This document shows, piece by piece, positions 51,744 to 60,964 of a stretch of DNA of 64,000 nt (position 1 is the stretch's first letter; each line of letters starts with the position of its first letter). Origin of the DNA: Thermohalobaculum sp039821125 (GTDB lineage Bacteria > Pseudomonadota > Alphaproteobacteria > Rhodobacterales > Rhodobacteraceae); contig JBCBOR010000019.1 of NCBI GenBank assembly GCA_039821125.1, forward strand, positions 1-64,000. The letters are read 5' to 3'. A program made the translations under genes and the position numbers. Below the pieces are notes generated by a model. That model was not told the origin of the DNA and did no database searches. It saw only the letters and a program-made list of their open reading frames with translations.

Positions 51744-53264
51744 TCAGATGCTGGCCTGCTCGCGGATCAGCGAGATCGTCAGCGACGCGACGATGTAGAT
51801 CCCGAGAAAGATGAGAAAGGCAAGCCCCGTCTGTTTCCACTTCTGCGGATAGTTCGCCTCATCGGGGACCGAGGGCTGCACGACCACCGACAGATAACGG
51901 TGCTGCTTGGCCGCATCGGCGCGGGCAACCTCCCGCGTCTCCAGTGCTGCCGTAAAGATCGCCATCGCCGCCTGAACGTCAACCTGCACCCGCGCAAGCT
52001 CGGCGTTGATATCGGCCAGCGAAGCCCGTCCAGGCCGGTCCCCGCCGGTGACGTTCTTGCGACGCTCGACGATCTGGTTCTCCAGCGTTTCGACCTGATT
52101 GCTGATGCGTTGCACGCGTGGATCATTCTCGCCGGTCACCCGGCGCAGGTTCTGCAGTCGTCCGCGCAGGGCTTCGAGCTCGGTCTCCATGCCCGAGATG
52201 ATCGACAGCTCCGCCGAAACCTCGCCTTCGACCGAGAAGGTGTCGAGTTTCTTGCGCACCTCCGCCTCGGCCAGTTGCGCGGCCTTCAGGTTGCCCTCCG
52301 CCTCGGTCAGATTGCGCTGGGCATCGTCGAGGGCCGCTTCGCGGATCGGATCGGCGAGCGTGTCCACCATCTGCTCGGCATAGCCGATGACCGCTTTGCT
52401 GAAGCGCCGCGCATCGTCGGGCGTTGCCGCCACCAGATCCATCTCGATGATCCCCTCGGTCGGATCGAAGCTGACCGAGACCATGCTCTCGAAATGGCTG
52501 AACGCGTCTTCGAACGAGGCATCGGCATCGAGCGCATGGAACCAGTCCAGTTCGGGGTTCTGGAAATGCGCGATCCAGCCATATTCGCTATCGAGACGGC
52601 GCAGCACGTCGCGGGACATGATGAATTCCTGCACCGCGACCGAGTCGTAGACGATCCCGCCCCCGCCGCCGAGCATCGCACCGAGCAAACCACCGCCGGA
52701 GCCTGTCGCCATGTCCGAGGTCTGGACCTGAAACTTCGCCTGTGACTGGTAGAGGTCCGATGCCTTGAACCACATGAACCAGGCGACAATCAGCGTTGGA
52801 ATGACGATGAACGCCCAGAGCTTGAGCAGCATGCCGCCGCCCTTGCGCCGGCGGCGGCTTACCAGATCACGGCGGATCGCTTCGACCCGTTCGGCCCTGA
52901 GCGCGGGGGTATCCGCCGTCACTTCCGGCCGGATCGCCGGCAACGCGCTGGCACCGCGAGACTTTTTCGGCCCCTTCTCGACGGCATCCGGCATCAGGCC
53001 CTGTTGTCGGAGCGCTTCTTCGCGCCGCTTGCGGATGCGGGCCCGCTTGGCAGCACGGTGCTTTGCAACATCCTCCTCGGTCGGCGGCGCCGTGTCCCCG
53101 CTGGCGGTCGACCCTTCTGCGACATCCGCATCGGAAGCCGCCATCTGATCGGTGTCCAGCGGCCCCTCCCCGGCACCGGCACTGCGCTGCGTATCGGACA
53201 TCATCGATGCCCCATCCTCGGGACCGAGACCGCGATCGGCATCTCTGTTCTGGTCTTCACTCAT
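51744..53264 (-). CDS. kpsE: Capsule polysaccharide export inner-membrane protein (KpsE-like)
   Basis: 506 aa polysaccharide co-polymerase of the KpsE/BexC/CtrB group. A long cytoplasmic tail of about 145 residues (acidic, then Arg-rich) precedes the first transmembrane helix (about 146-166). A large periplasmic helical region with coiled coils (about 260-440) is followed by a second transmembrane helix near the C-terminus (about 478-499). It links the ABC exporter to the outer-membrane channel. The tail is much longer than in E. coli KpsE. Start overlaps the stop of kpsT by 8 bp. Confidence 0.9.
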   Translation of the reverse strand: MSEDQNRDADRGLGPEDGASMMSDTQRSAGAGEGPLDTDQMAASDADVAEGSTASGDTAPPTEEDVAKHRAAKRARIRKRREEALRQQGLMPDAVEKGPKKSRGASALPAIRPEVTADTPALRAERVEAIRRDLVSRRRRKGGGMLLKLWAFIVIPTLIVAWFMWFKASDLYQSQAKFQVQTSDMATGSGGGLLGAMLGGGGGIVYDSVAVQEFIMSRDVLRRLDSEYGWIAHFQNPELDWFHALDADASFEDAFSHFESMVSVSFDPTEGIIEMDLVAATPDDARRFSKAVIGYAEQMVDTLADPIREAALDDAQRNLTEAEGNLKAAQLAEAEVRKKLDTFSVEGEVSAELSIISGMETELEALRGRLQNLRRVTGENDPRVQRISNQVETLENQIVERRKNVTGGDRPGRASLADINAELARVQVDVQAAMAIFTAALETREVARADAAKQHRYLSVVVQPSVPDEANYPQKWKQTGLAFLIFLGIYIVASLTISLIREQASI

Positions 53265-53904
53265 ACGCGTAAAGCTCTTTCGCTTCCTCGAGGGTGTCGA
53301 ACATGTGGAGCGTGCCGTCCTTCAGCACCGCCGCCTGGCTGCAATACTGGTTCAGCGTCTCCGCGCTGTGCGAGACCATGATCAGGGTTGAATACTGCAA
53401 CCGTTCGCGAAACATCTCCGCCGCGCGCTGGTTGAAGCGCTTGTCGCCCGCCGACGCGCCCTCATCGACAAGGTAGAAATCGAAGTCGATCGCCATCAGG
53501 AGCGCAAAGCTGAGACGCGAGCGCATGCCCGACGAGTAGGTCCGCACCGGCAGGTCGATATAATGGCCAAGCTCGGCAAAATCGATGCAGAAGGCCAGCG
53601 TCTCGAACTCGTCCCGGTCATAGAGCCGGGCGATGTAACGGATATTCTCCGACCCCGTCATCGCATTGACGATTCCACCATTGTAGCCGACCGGCCACGA
53701 GATCCGGCCATGGCGGTGGATGGACCCGTGATCCGGTTTCTCCAGCCCCGCCATCATGTTGATCAGCGTCGATTTCCCGGTGCCGTTCGGCGCAAGGATG
53801 CCAAGGTTGTACCCGACATCCACCTGGAACGAGGCGTTGTGCAGGATCACCTTCTGGTACCCGCCGGTCCAGAAGGACTTGCTGACATGGTCAAATCTGA
53901 TCAT
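53257..53904 (-). CDS. kpsT: Capsule polysaccharide ABC transporter ATP-binding protein
   Basis: 215 aa ATPase of an ABC-2 polysaccharide exporter. The Walker A motif is GILAPNGTGKST (35-46), the signature is YSSGMRSRL (123-131), Walker B is FDFYLVDEG (141-149) and the switch His is in VSHS. The VDEGxSxGD form is typical for capsule exporters (KpsT/BexA/CtrD). kpsM is not next to it. Upstream is a divergent TerB-like gene. Confidence 0.94.
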   Translation of the reverse strand: MIRFDHVSKSFWTGGYQKVILHNASFQVDVGYNLGILAPNGTGKSTLINMMAGLEKPDHGSIHRHGRISWPVGYNGGIVNAMTGSENIRYIARLYDRDEFETLAFCIDFAELGHYIDLPVRTYSSGMRSRLSFALLMAIDFDFYLVDEGASAGDKRFNQRAAEMFRERLQYSTLIMVSHSAETLNQYCSQAAVLKDGTLHMFDTLEEAKELYAYE

Positions 53905-54156
53905 GGGCGCGTTGGCCTGCCATGTTGCCTTAACCTGCTGCCTCGCGGCTGACGTGCGATCCGGTGTGTCCCCGTTTTAGCACAGGGAATGCCCATTTTT
54001 TGGTTAAATCCAGACCACAACGTGGATCTTTTACAGCGTTCCTAACGGATTCCGTCAGTGCGGGAAAGCCCGGGGCCCTGTTGGCGGCCTCTGGCCAAGC
54101 GCGGCATATGGCCGAGCGGTCTGTCCTTTTCCTCAAAGCATGGCTATATCCCGCGC

Positions 54157-54600
54157 ATGCTGGAGCGATTGATCAACATTCTGAGCGGCGCGGAAGATGC
54201 GCCGGACGCCGAAGGGCAAAACGCAGGCCGCGTTGCGGTTGCCGCAGTGCTTGTCGAAGCGGCACGCGCCGACGATGTCTACCTCGAAGCCGAGCGGGCA
54301 ATGATCGACAGTGTGCTGGCGGAGCGCTACGGGCTGACGGCGCAGGACGCTGCGGCGTTGCGCGCCGATGGCGAGGTGGCGCAGGCCGAAGCCGTCGATC
54401 TCGTGCGGTTTACCCGGGCGATCAAGGATGCGGTCCCGCACGAGGACCGGGTCAGTGTCATCGAAGCCGTTTGGCGTGTGATCCTGTCAGATGACGACCG
54501 CCATCCGGATGAGAGCGCCCTGATGCGTCGGATCGCCGGGCTTCTCTATGTGCCAGACCGCGAGGTTGGTCTAGCCCGGCAGCGGGTGGCCGCAGACTGA
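54157..54600 (+). CDS. TerB-like domain protein
   Basis: 147 aa helical protein resembling the TerB/DjlA N-terminal fold: VAVAAVLVEAARADDVYLEAERAMIDSVLAERYGL holds the acidic D-D-x-x-x-x-E pattern that binds a metal in TerB-like domains, and a second half (VSVIEAVWRVILSDDDRHPDESALMRRIAGLL) repeats it. Many alphaproteobacteria have it as a lone gene; tellurite resistance should not be assumed. ATG 54157 begins at MLERLINIL. It converges with the epimerase gene. Confidence 0.85.
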   Translation: MLERLINILSGAEDAPDAEGQNAGRVAVAAVLVEAARADDVYLEAERAMIDSVLAERYGLTAQDAAALRADGEVAQAEAVDLVRFTRAIKDAVPHEDRVSVIEAVWRVILSDDDRHPDESALMRRIAGLLYVPDREVGLARQRVAAD

Positions 54601-54609
54601 CGCGATCGC

Positions 54610-55656
54610 CTAGCCGTAGAACTCGCGATACCAGGTCACAAAACGGGCCAGCCCGTCGCGGAGCGGTGTGTCGGGCCGAAAGCCCACGGCAGCCTCGAGG
54701 TCGGCGACATCGGCCCAGGTCGCCTCGACATCACCGGGCTGCATCGGCTCGAACTCCTTGACCGCCTCGACGCCCAGCAGATCCTCGAGATGACCAATCA
54801 TGTCCATCAGCTTCTCGCGCCGGTGGTTGCCGATGTTGAAGACCCGGTGCGGGGCCCAGCTTGTGCCGGGATGGGGTGCGGTCTTGTCGAATGAAGGATC
54901 AGCCGCCGCGGCCATGGGGATGAGACGCGCAACCCCCTCGACGATGTCGTCCACATAGGTGAAGTCGCGCTGCATGTTGCCGTGGTTGAAGACCTTGATC
55001 GGCTTGCCCGCCAAGATCGCCTGGGTGAACTTGAAATAGGCCATGTCGGGCCGCCCCCACGGGCCATAGACCGTGAAGAACCTCAACCCCGTGGCCGGCA
55101 ACCCATAGAGGTGACTATAGGTATGCGCCATCAACTCGTTTGCCTTCTTGGTCGCAGCATAAAGGCTGACCGGATGGTCAACACTATCCGAAACCGAAAA
55201 GGGCAGCTTGGCGTTTCCGCCATAGACGGAACTGGACGACGCATAGACCAGATGCGCGATCTCGTGCGCGCGGCAACACTCGAGGATGTTCAGAAAGCCC
55301 GTCAGGTTCGCTTCGGCATAAGCGTGCGGATTTGAGATCGAATAGCGAACACCGGCCTGTGCTGCCAGGTTAACCACATGGGTTGGCCGGAACGTATCGA
55401 AAACACTTTGCAAATTGGGAAGGTCGGCGAGATCGCCTTTTGCAAATTGAAAATCCGTGTGCTGGTTTAACAGGTCGAGCCGCGCCTGTTTCAGCGCCGG
55501 ATCGTAGTAATCGTTGAGGTTGTCATATCCCACCACCGGGACACCGGCCTGCAACAGACGCTCGGACAAAAAGTATCCGATGAACCCGGCAGCGCCGGTG
55601 ATCAGAACAGGCGATCTACCTTTCAGGCTCTCCGCCCATGCAGCCGGATCCGACAT
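54610..55656 (-). CDS. NAD-dependent sugar-nucleotide epimerase (UDP-glucuronate 4-epimerase-like)
   Basis: 348 aa extended SDR. NAD motif TGAAGFIG (20-27), YDNLNDYYDPALKQARL near residue 44, catalytic SSSSVYG and YAATKKANE, then GLRFFTVYGPWGRPDMA. The last block and YDNLNDYYD are typical for UDP-glucuronate 4-epimerase, which supplies UDP-galacturonate for surface polysaccharides. It lies 1.7 kb beyond kpsT on the same strand, with the TerB-like gene opposed between. Confidence 0.92.
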   Translation of the reverse strand: MSDPAAWAESLKGRSPVLITGAAGFIGYFLSERLLQAGVPVVGYDNLNDYYDPALKQARLDLLNQHTDFQFAKGDLADLPNLQSVFDTFRPTHVVNLAAQAGVRYSISNPHAYAEANLTGFLNILECCRAHEIAHLVYASSSSVYGGNAKLPFSVSDSVDHPVSLYAATKKANELMAHTYSHLYGLPATGLRFFTVYGPWGRPDMAYFKFTQAILAGKPIKVFNHGNMQRDFTYVDDIVEGVARLIPMAAAADPSFDKTAPHPGTSWAPHRVFNIGNHRREKLMDMIGHLEDLLGVEAVKEFEPMQPGDVEATWADVADLEAAVGFRPDTPLRDGLARFVTWYREFYG

Positions 55657-55933
55657 CTACCCCTCCGCTCGCTGGTCTCGAGGGTGTTGAGCAGAACTCG
55701 CCTCCAACGGCAAGCAAAGACTTAGCGTGGGCGCTACCCGCGATGGCCCCACCGGCAGGCCCCGACTGTGTTGGAGAGAGAGAGAGCGCACGGCCCCAAC
55801 AAATGCAGGGTTTCTGAGATGGCCTCGGGCAGGCCAAGCGACGTCCGCGCTGTGTCGACCCGCCGATTTAGAGCGGGCACGCCGTGCGCCGCCAGGTTCG
55901 CAGTCGTCCATGCACGGCTCACGTTACCGGCGA

Positions 55934-57637
55934 TCAGAAGAACGAGAAGACCAGGAACGCGACCATAAGCACCGTCATCCAGAGCGCCATCGAGCCGGAG
56001 GGCCGCGTGCGCGCCAGTGTCCCAGTCGGCCCATGCTGGTGGTAGAGCGATTTGGCGAGCCGCGCGCTGGCGCCTGCCAGTTTGCCGGTCGCCCCGGCCA
56101 AACTGGCCAACAGCGCCCGGAAGACCCCGCCCACAACCCAGGCGCCCGGTTTGCGCCAGAGCCAGTCCGTGTCGAGATTGATCGAGCGCACCTGGCGCGG
56201 ATAGAGGCCCGTGCGTATCGTCACGGCAAAAACCACCGCCGACAGGATCAGCAGCTGCATTTGCGTGACCACATGCTCGAGCGTGTAGACGTGGTATTTC
56301 ACATCGTAGGGCAGAAGAGCATAGAACGCGCTGGGGAAGATCCCGATGGCGACGCACAGCACAGAGGCGATGCCCATCGCCAGCAGCATGTTCAGCGGCG
56401 CTTCCTGCGGCCGCAACCCGTTGTCACGGGAGAAGAAGGCGAAGAACGGGATCTTGAGACCCGAGTGCTGGATCACGACGGCCGAGGCAAAGATCAGGAT
56501 CAACCACGTGACCATGTCGCCGTCCTTGATCGCCGCCGAAATGATCAGCGATTTCGAGATGAAACCGGCGAAGAGCGGGAGGGCCGAGATCGAGGCTGCG
56601 CCGATGCAGCAGAACGCCGCCGTCCACGGCATCGACCGGTAGAGACCACCAAGCTCCGAGCTCTTGGCCGTGCCGGTCCGGTGCAGAACCGCGCCCAGGC
56701 TCATGAACAGCACGCATTTGTAAAGGATCCCGCAGATGGCGTGCGCGACCGCCCCTGCCAGCGCGAGGTCGCTTCCGATCCCGATACCAACCACCATGAA
56801 GCCAAGCTGGATGTTGAGGCTGTAGCTCAGCACCCGGCGCAAGTCGTTCTCGATCACCGCATGGATGGTCGGAAGCACGATCATGACCAACCCGATGGGC
56901 ACCAAGATCTCCGTGCCGGCATACCCTCGGGCCAGGGCATAGATCGCCAGCTTCGTGGTGAAGGCCGACAGGATCACCGTGCCCGTCACCGTCGCCTCGG
57001 GATAGGCGTCCTGCAGCCAGTTGTTCAGCAGCGGGAAGGCCGCCTTGATCCCGAAGGCAATAAGGATCAGCAGCCCCGGCAAGGTATTCAGATCAAAGCT
57101 TTCGAAGGCAACGGACCCGGTCTGCCCATAGTGGATCATCGCGCCCGCCAGCAGCAGCACGCCCGAGCTGATCTGCATCACCAGATAGCGTTGGCCTGCC
57201 GCGATTGCCTCGGGGGTCCGCATCGCCCAGATCAGGAAGACCGAGGCGATCGCCGTCCCCTCCCAAAACAGGAACAGCGTGATCAGATCGCCTGCGAACA
57301 CCGCGCCGATGGCGCTGCCCGCATAGATCAGGCCCGCGACCTGCTCCATCCAGCCGCTCTTGTGCAACTGATAGAGCATGCCCAGAAAGGCCGCGATCAG
57401 AAAGATATAGCCAAAGACCTCGCTGAGCGGGTCGATCCTCAGCGTCGCCAGCTCGACCGTGAACATGGTGAAGATGCCGTGCGTGCCTTGCTCCAGCAGC
57501 ACCAGATGCACGAAGGCCAGAACCGGCAGAGCCAGCGTCCAGACCCGGCGCGGTGTATCCTGCAGGAATGGCACCAGCAGCGCGCCGAGGATCAGGATCA
57601 GCCCCGGCGACAGGTTCGCCATGACATCATCGATCAT
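55934..57637 (-). CDS. Mrp-type antiporter subunit D-like (third antiporter subunit)
   Basis: 567 aa, about 14 transmembrane helices, Proton_antipo_M family. The conserved Glu is in FLFWEGTAIASVFLIW and the Lys in AFGIKAAFPLLNNWLQDAYPEA, with a second Lys in TTKLAIYAL; these make the proton path in NuoN/MrpD proteins. It is the last gene of a ten-gene coupled operon. Its ATG overlaps the previous stop by 11 bp (57627-57637). It resembles the MbhH/MrpD type more than NuoL. Confidence 0.9.
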   Translation of the reverse strand: MIDDVMANLSPGLILILGALLVPFLQDTPRRVWTLALPVLAFVHLVLLEQGTHGIFTMFTVELATLRIDPLSEVFGYIFLIAAFLGMLYQLHKSGWMEQVAGLIYAGSAIGAVFAGDLITLFLFWEGTAIASVFLIWAMRTPEAIAAGQRYLVMQISSGVLLLAGAMIHYGQTGSVAFESFDLNTLPGLLILIAFGIKAAFPLLNNWLQDAYPEATVTGTVILSAFTTKLAIYALARGYAGTEILVPIGLVMIVLPTIHAVIENDLRRVLSYSLNIQLGFMVVGIGIGSDLALAGAVAHAICGILYKCVLFMSLGAVLHRTGTAKSSELGGLYRSMPWTAAFCCIGAASISALPLFAGFISKSLIISAAIKDGDMVTWLILIFASAVVIQHSGLKIPFFAFFSRDNGLRPQEAPLNMLLAMGIASVLCVAIGIFPSAFYALLPYDVKYHVYTLEHVVTQMQLLILSAVVFAVTIRTGLYPRQVRSINLDTDWLWRKPGAWVVGGVFRALLASLAGATGKLAGASARLAKSLYHQHGPTGTLARTRPSGSMALWMTVLMVAFLVFSFF

Positions 57638-57947
57638 AGTAATCCTCCGGGCGCATCAGCACGCGCCGCAGCACACGGGCGGCCAGCACCAGAAGCACGC
57701 AGACAACACCGCCATAGAGGCCGTAGAACCCGACATAGTGCTCGATCTCGAACGGGCCGTGCTTGTGCACCAGCGGGTCGATCAGCAGCAAAAGTGCGCC
57801 AAGCGCGTAGAGCCCGTAGCAGATCCGGTCGACAGTCTTCTTGTCGTCGGTCCAGGTCGGCACCTCGTCCTCGGCCTTGCGCGGGATCTCGGCCGGTTCG
57901 GGCGCACGGTCGGCACGAAAGGGCGGGCGATCGGGATCAACGGTCAT
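57627..57947 (-). CDS. Small two-helix membrane subunit of the Mrp-like operon
   Basis: 106 aa. A polar N-terminus of about 45 residues is followed by two transmembrane helices (about 44-60 and 72-91) and a charged tail. I know no Mrp or Mbh subunit with this pattern. Its start overlaps the end of the second antiporter subunit by 11 bp and its stop overlaps the third by 11 bp, so it is embedded in the translational chain. Role may be assembly or linking of the third antiporter module. Confidence 0.8.
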   Translation of the reverse strand: MTVDPDRPPFRADRAPEPAEIPRKAEDEVPTWTDDKKTVDRICYGLYALGALLLLIDPLVHKHGPFEIEHYVGFYGLYGGVVCVLLVLAARVLRRVLMRPEDYYDR

Positions 57948-59457
57948 GGCGCGCTCCTTCGGCAAGGGCGGCGGTCTGGTTCGGGACGTCCAGGATCTGG
58001 CCAAGGAAGGCCTGCAATTCGCCCGGAATCGTGAAGAGCGCAAAGCACAGCACCGAGGTCGCGCACAGCGCGATCAGGATCGGCAGCGGCGCCTCGGCCC
58101 GCGTCACCGGCGCGTCCACCGGATGGCCCGGCACAGGCAGGAAGAACCCGCGCGCCGCAATCGGCATCAGATAGGCGACATTCAGGACCGAGCTGATCAT
58201 CAGCACCGCGACGGCCCAGTTGTCGCCCGTCTCGACCGCGCCCATGCCGATCGACAGCTTGCTCCAGACCCCGATCAGCGGCGGCAAGCCGATGATCGAC
58301 ACCGCACCGATCAGGAAGGCGGCGAAGGTGATCGGCATCCGCCGCCCCAGACCATCGAGCTGGCTCACCTCGGTCAGATGATGGGCGGTGTAGATCGAGC
58401 CTGCCGCGAAGAAGAGCGTGATCTTCGAGACCGCGTGCGCCAGGATGTGCAGCGCTGCCCCGATGATCGCCAGCGGCGTCGCAATCGCGGCGGCCATCAC
58501 GACATAGCTGAGCTGCGAGATGGTCGAGAACGCCAGCCGCCGTTTCAGATTGTCCTGCCCCAGCGCGATGACCGAGGCCAGCACCACTGTCCCTCCCGCG
58601 ATGTAGGCGATGGGTTCGGACGCGCCCGTCTCGCTCAGAAGATCCAGCCCGAAGATATAGACCGTTACCTTGACGACGCTGAAGACGCCTGCCTTCACAA
58701 CCGCCACCGCGTGCAGCAGCGCCGAGACCGGTGTCGGTGCGACCATCGCGGCGGGCAGCCAGAAGTGCACGGGCATCACGGCGGCCTTGCCGATCCCGAA
58801 GATGTAGAGCGCATAGAGCACCGTGAGTGCGGTCGCCGACAGGCCTGCCCCCGCCAGGATCCCGCCCGGCGTGAAATCCGCCGTGCCGGCGGCGATGTAG
58901 GTCCAGGCGATTGCAGGCAGAAGCAACACCATGGACGTGCCGATCAGCAGCAGCAGATAGACCCGGCCCTTGCTCTGCGCCTCGGCATTGCCCTTGTGCG
59001 AGACCAGCGGGAAGGTCGAGACGGTCAGGAACTCGTAGAACAGGAAGAGCGTGAAGAGGTTCCCCGCGAACGCGATCCCCATGGCAGATGCGATCGCGAG
59101 GGCAAAGCAGACATAGAAGGGCGTCTGGCGCGGCTCGTTGTTCCCCCGCATGTAGCCGATCGAGTAGATCGAATTGACGATCCAGAGCGTCGATGCGATC
59201 GAGGCAAAGAGCATCCCCAAAGGCTCGACCGCGAAGGCCAGCGTCAGCCCGTCGAACACCTCGAACAGCGTAACCTCCGGGCGCTCGCCCGCCAGCACAC
59301 GCGGCAGCAAGCCTCCCACGACCACGAGAAACAGCGCCGCCGCGGTGATCAGCGTCACCGCCTCGCGCACGTCAGGCGCACGCCCGGTCAACCAGATCCC
59401 CACAGCGCCCAAGGCGGGGATCACAAGCGCCAGTTCGATCAGCAGCGCGCTATCCAC
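57937..59457 (-). CDS. MrpA/NuoL-like antiporter subunit
   Basis: 506 aa, about 14 transmembrane helices. HFWLPAAMVAPTPVSALLHAVAVVKAG is the NuoL/MrpA-type core, and Glu in FLFYEFLTVSTFPLV plus Lys in IFGIGKAAVMPVH are the channel residues. It corresponds to the N-terminal half of MrpA; the C-terminal half is encoded separately at 61856-62365. GTG 59457 follows GGGGGAGG and overlaps the previous stop by 8 bp. It moves protons in exchange for Na+ or another cation. Confidence 0.9.
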   Translation of the reverse strand: MDSALLIELALVIPALGAVGIWLTGRAPDVREAVTLITAAALFLVVVGGLLPRVLAGERPEVTLFEVFDGLTLAFAVEPLGMLFASIASTLWIVNSIYSIGYMRGNNEPRQTPFYVCFALAIASAMGIAFAGNLFTLFLFYEFLTVSTFPLVSHKGNAEAQSKGRVYLLLLIGTSMVLLLPAIAWTYIAAGTADFTPGGILAGAGLSATALTVLYALYIFGIGKAAVMPVHFWLPAAMVAPTPVSALLHAVAVVKAGVFSVVKVTVYIFGLDLLSETGASEPIAYIAGGTVVLASVIALGQDNLKRRLAFSTISQLSYVVMAAAIATPLAIIGAALHILAHAVSKITLFFAAGSIYTAHHLTEVSQLDGLGRRMPITFAAFLIGAVSIIGLPPLIGVWSKLSIGMGAVETGDNWAVAVLMISSVLNVAYLMPIAARGFFLPVPGHPVDAPVTRAEAPLPILIALCATSVLCFALFTIPGELQAFLGQILDVPNQTAALAEGARHDR

Positions 59458-60964
59458 CCGTGCCTCCCCCGCTCGTATACCCAGCCAGCAGCACCCGCGC
59501 GGCCTGCTCGGCGACGCCTGCGGAGAACTCGGTCCAGAAGCCAAAGACGATCACCATGATGGCCAGCACCAGGGTGACGGCCACCATCTCGGGCGGCGGG
59601 CGGCGCACAATTGTCACGGTCGGCGCGCGGAACCAGGCGACCTCGACCACGCGGCCGATATAGAACACCGCCAGGAAGGACGAGATGACGATCACCGCCA
59701 CCAGCAGCCAATACTCCTGTTCGACCGCCGCTTCGATCAGGTACCACTTCGAGACGAACCCGGCGGTGCCCGGCACGCCGATCAGACCGAGCCCCGCGAT
59801 AACAAAAGCGCCCATGGTCAGGGGCATCTTGCGGCCCATCCCGGCGAGGTTCTCGGTGCGTGTGACACCGGCCGCGTAGAAGACGCAGCCGATGGCCAGG
59901 AACAGGCACGCCTTTATGATGGCGTGGTTGAAGAGATGGGCAATCCCGCCGGTCAGGCCAAGCTCGGACACCATGGCGATGCCAAGCACCATGTACCCGA
60001 CCTGAGAGACCGAGGAATAGGCCAGCATCTTCTTGACGTTGAGCTGATAGATGGCGCTCAGCGAGCACACGACCATGGCGAGCGCGGCCAGGATCAGCAG
60101 GATCTCGGCCGCCGGTGTCAGGCCAAAGGTGTAATCGACCCCGAAAACCGAGAACAGGAACCGCAGCAGCAGGTAGACGGCGACCTTGGTGGCGGTCGAG
60201 GCGATGAACGCCGTCGCCACCGTCGGCGCAAACGCATAGGCGTTCGGCAGCCAAAGGTGCAGCGGAAACATGGCCAGCTTCAGCCCGATGCCGATGGTGA
60301 TGAAGGCCAGCCCCGCGATGACGGGCCGGATGCTGCCTGCCTCCCACACCCGGTCCGAGATGTCGTAGAGGTTCAACGACCCGGTCATGGAGAAAATCAG
60401 CCCGACGCCGATCACATAGAAGGTCGCGCCGATGGTGCCGATCACAAGGTACTGGAAGGCCGCGACCAGCGCCCGGCGCTCGGACCCCAGTGCAATCAGC
60501 GTGTACATGGCGAGCGACGAGATCTCCATGAACACAAAGACGTTGAACGCATCCCCCGTGATGGCCATGCCCAGAAGGCCCGCCATGCACATCAGGTACA
60601 TGGAGTAGTACCAGCCCTGCTTCTCCGGCGCGATCTCGATCCCGACCGAGCGCGGCGCGTAGAGCGCAACCAACGCCCCCATCAGCGAGACGAGGACAAG
60701 GATGTAGGCGTTGGCCGCATCAACGCGGTACTCGATGCCAACGGGCGGCGCCCAGCCGCCCATCGCGTAGGAAATCGTGCCTTCCGCCTGCACCTGATCG
60801 AGCAAGGCAATCGCGATCACCGGCATGGCCAGCGAGCAAAGAACCGTGACAATCCAGCAGATCCACGATTTGCGCAGCACGGCGCAGACAACCGAGCCGA
60901 TCAGTGGCACCATGACCTGCAGGGCAGGCAGATGCTCGGCCACGTGGAAGCTGCCTGCGCTCAT
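59450..60964 (-). CDS. Mrp-type antiporter subunit D (first antiporter subunit)
   Basis: 504 aa Proton_antipo_M protein. Glu is in VFVFMEISSLAMYTLIALG, Lys in IGIGLKLAMFPLHLWLPNAYAFAP, and a second Lys in STATKVAVYLLL. MrpD/NuoN-like. ATG 60964 overlaps the stop of the preceding MrpC-like gene by ATGA. As the partner of MrpC in Mrp complexes, it is the standard MrpD by position. Confidence 0.92.
   Translation of the reverse strand: MSAGSFHVAEHLPALQVMVPLIGSVVCAVLRKSWICWIVTVLCSLAMPVIAIALLDQVQAEGTISYAMGGWAPPVGIEYRVDAANAYILVLVSLMGALVALYAPRSVGIEIAPEKQGWYYSMYLMCMAGLLGMAITGDAFNVFVFMEISSLAMYTLIALGSERRALVAAFQYLVIGTIGATFYVIGVGLIFSMTGSLNLYDISDRVWEAGSIRPVIAGLAFITIGIGLKLAMFPLHLWLPNAYAFAPTVATAFIASTATKVAVYLLLRFLFSVFGVDYTFGLTPAAEILLILAALAMVVCSLSAIYQLNVKKMLAYSSVSQVGYMVLGIAMVSELGLTGGIAHLFNHAIIKACLFLAIGCVFYAAGVTRTENLAGMGRKMPLTMGAFVIAGLGLIGVPGTAGFVSKWYLIEAAVEQEYWLLVAVIVISSFLAVFYIGRVVEVAWFRAPTVTIVRRPPPEMVAVTLVLAIMVIVFGFWTEFSAGVAEQAARVLLAGYTSGGGTGG

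Noticed and set aside
54157..54600. TerB-like gene as evidence of a tellurite-resistance operon
   Set aside because: No other ter genes are nearby, and single TerB-fold proteins are common without such a role.
55774..55786. Short GA dinucleotide run in the spacer between the epimerase gene and the antiporter operon
   Set aside because: Only about six units, in a 277-bp spacer with no other signal; too short to call a functional repeat.
55727..58174. An 815-codon plus-strand frame
   Set aside because: It is a shadow of the antiporter genes on the other strand, with no domain or ribosome site.
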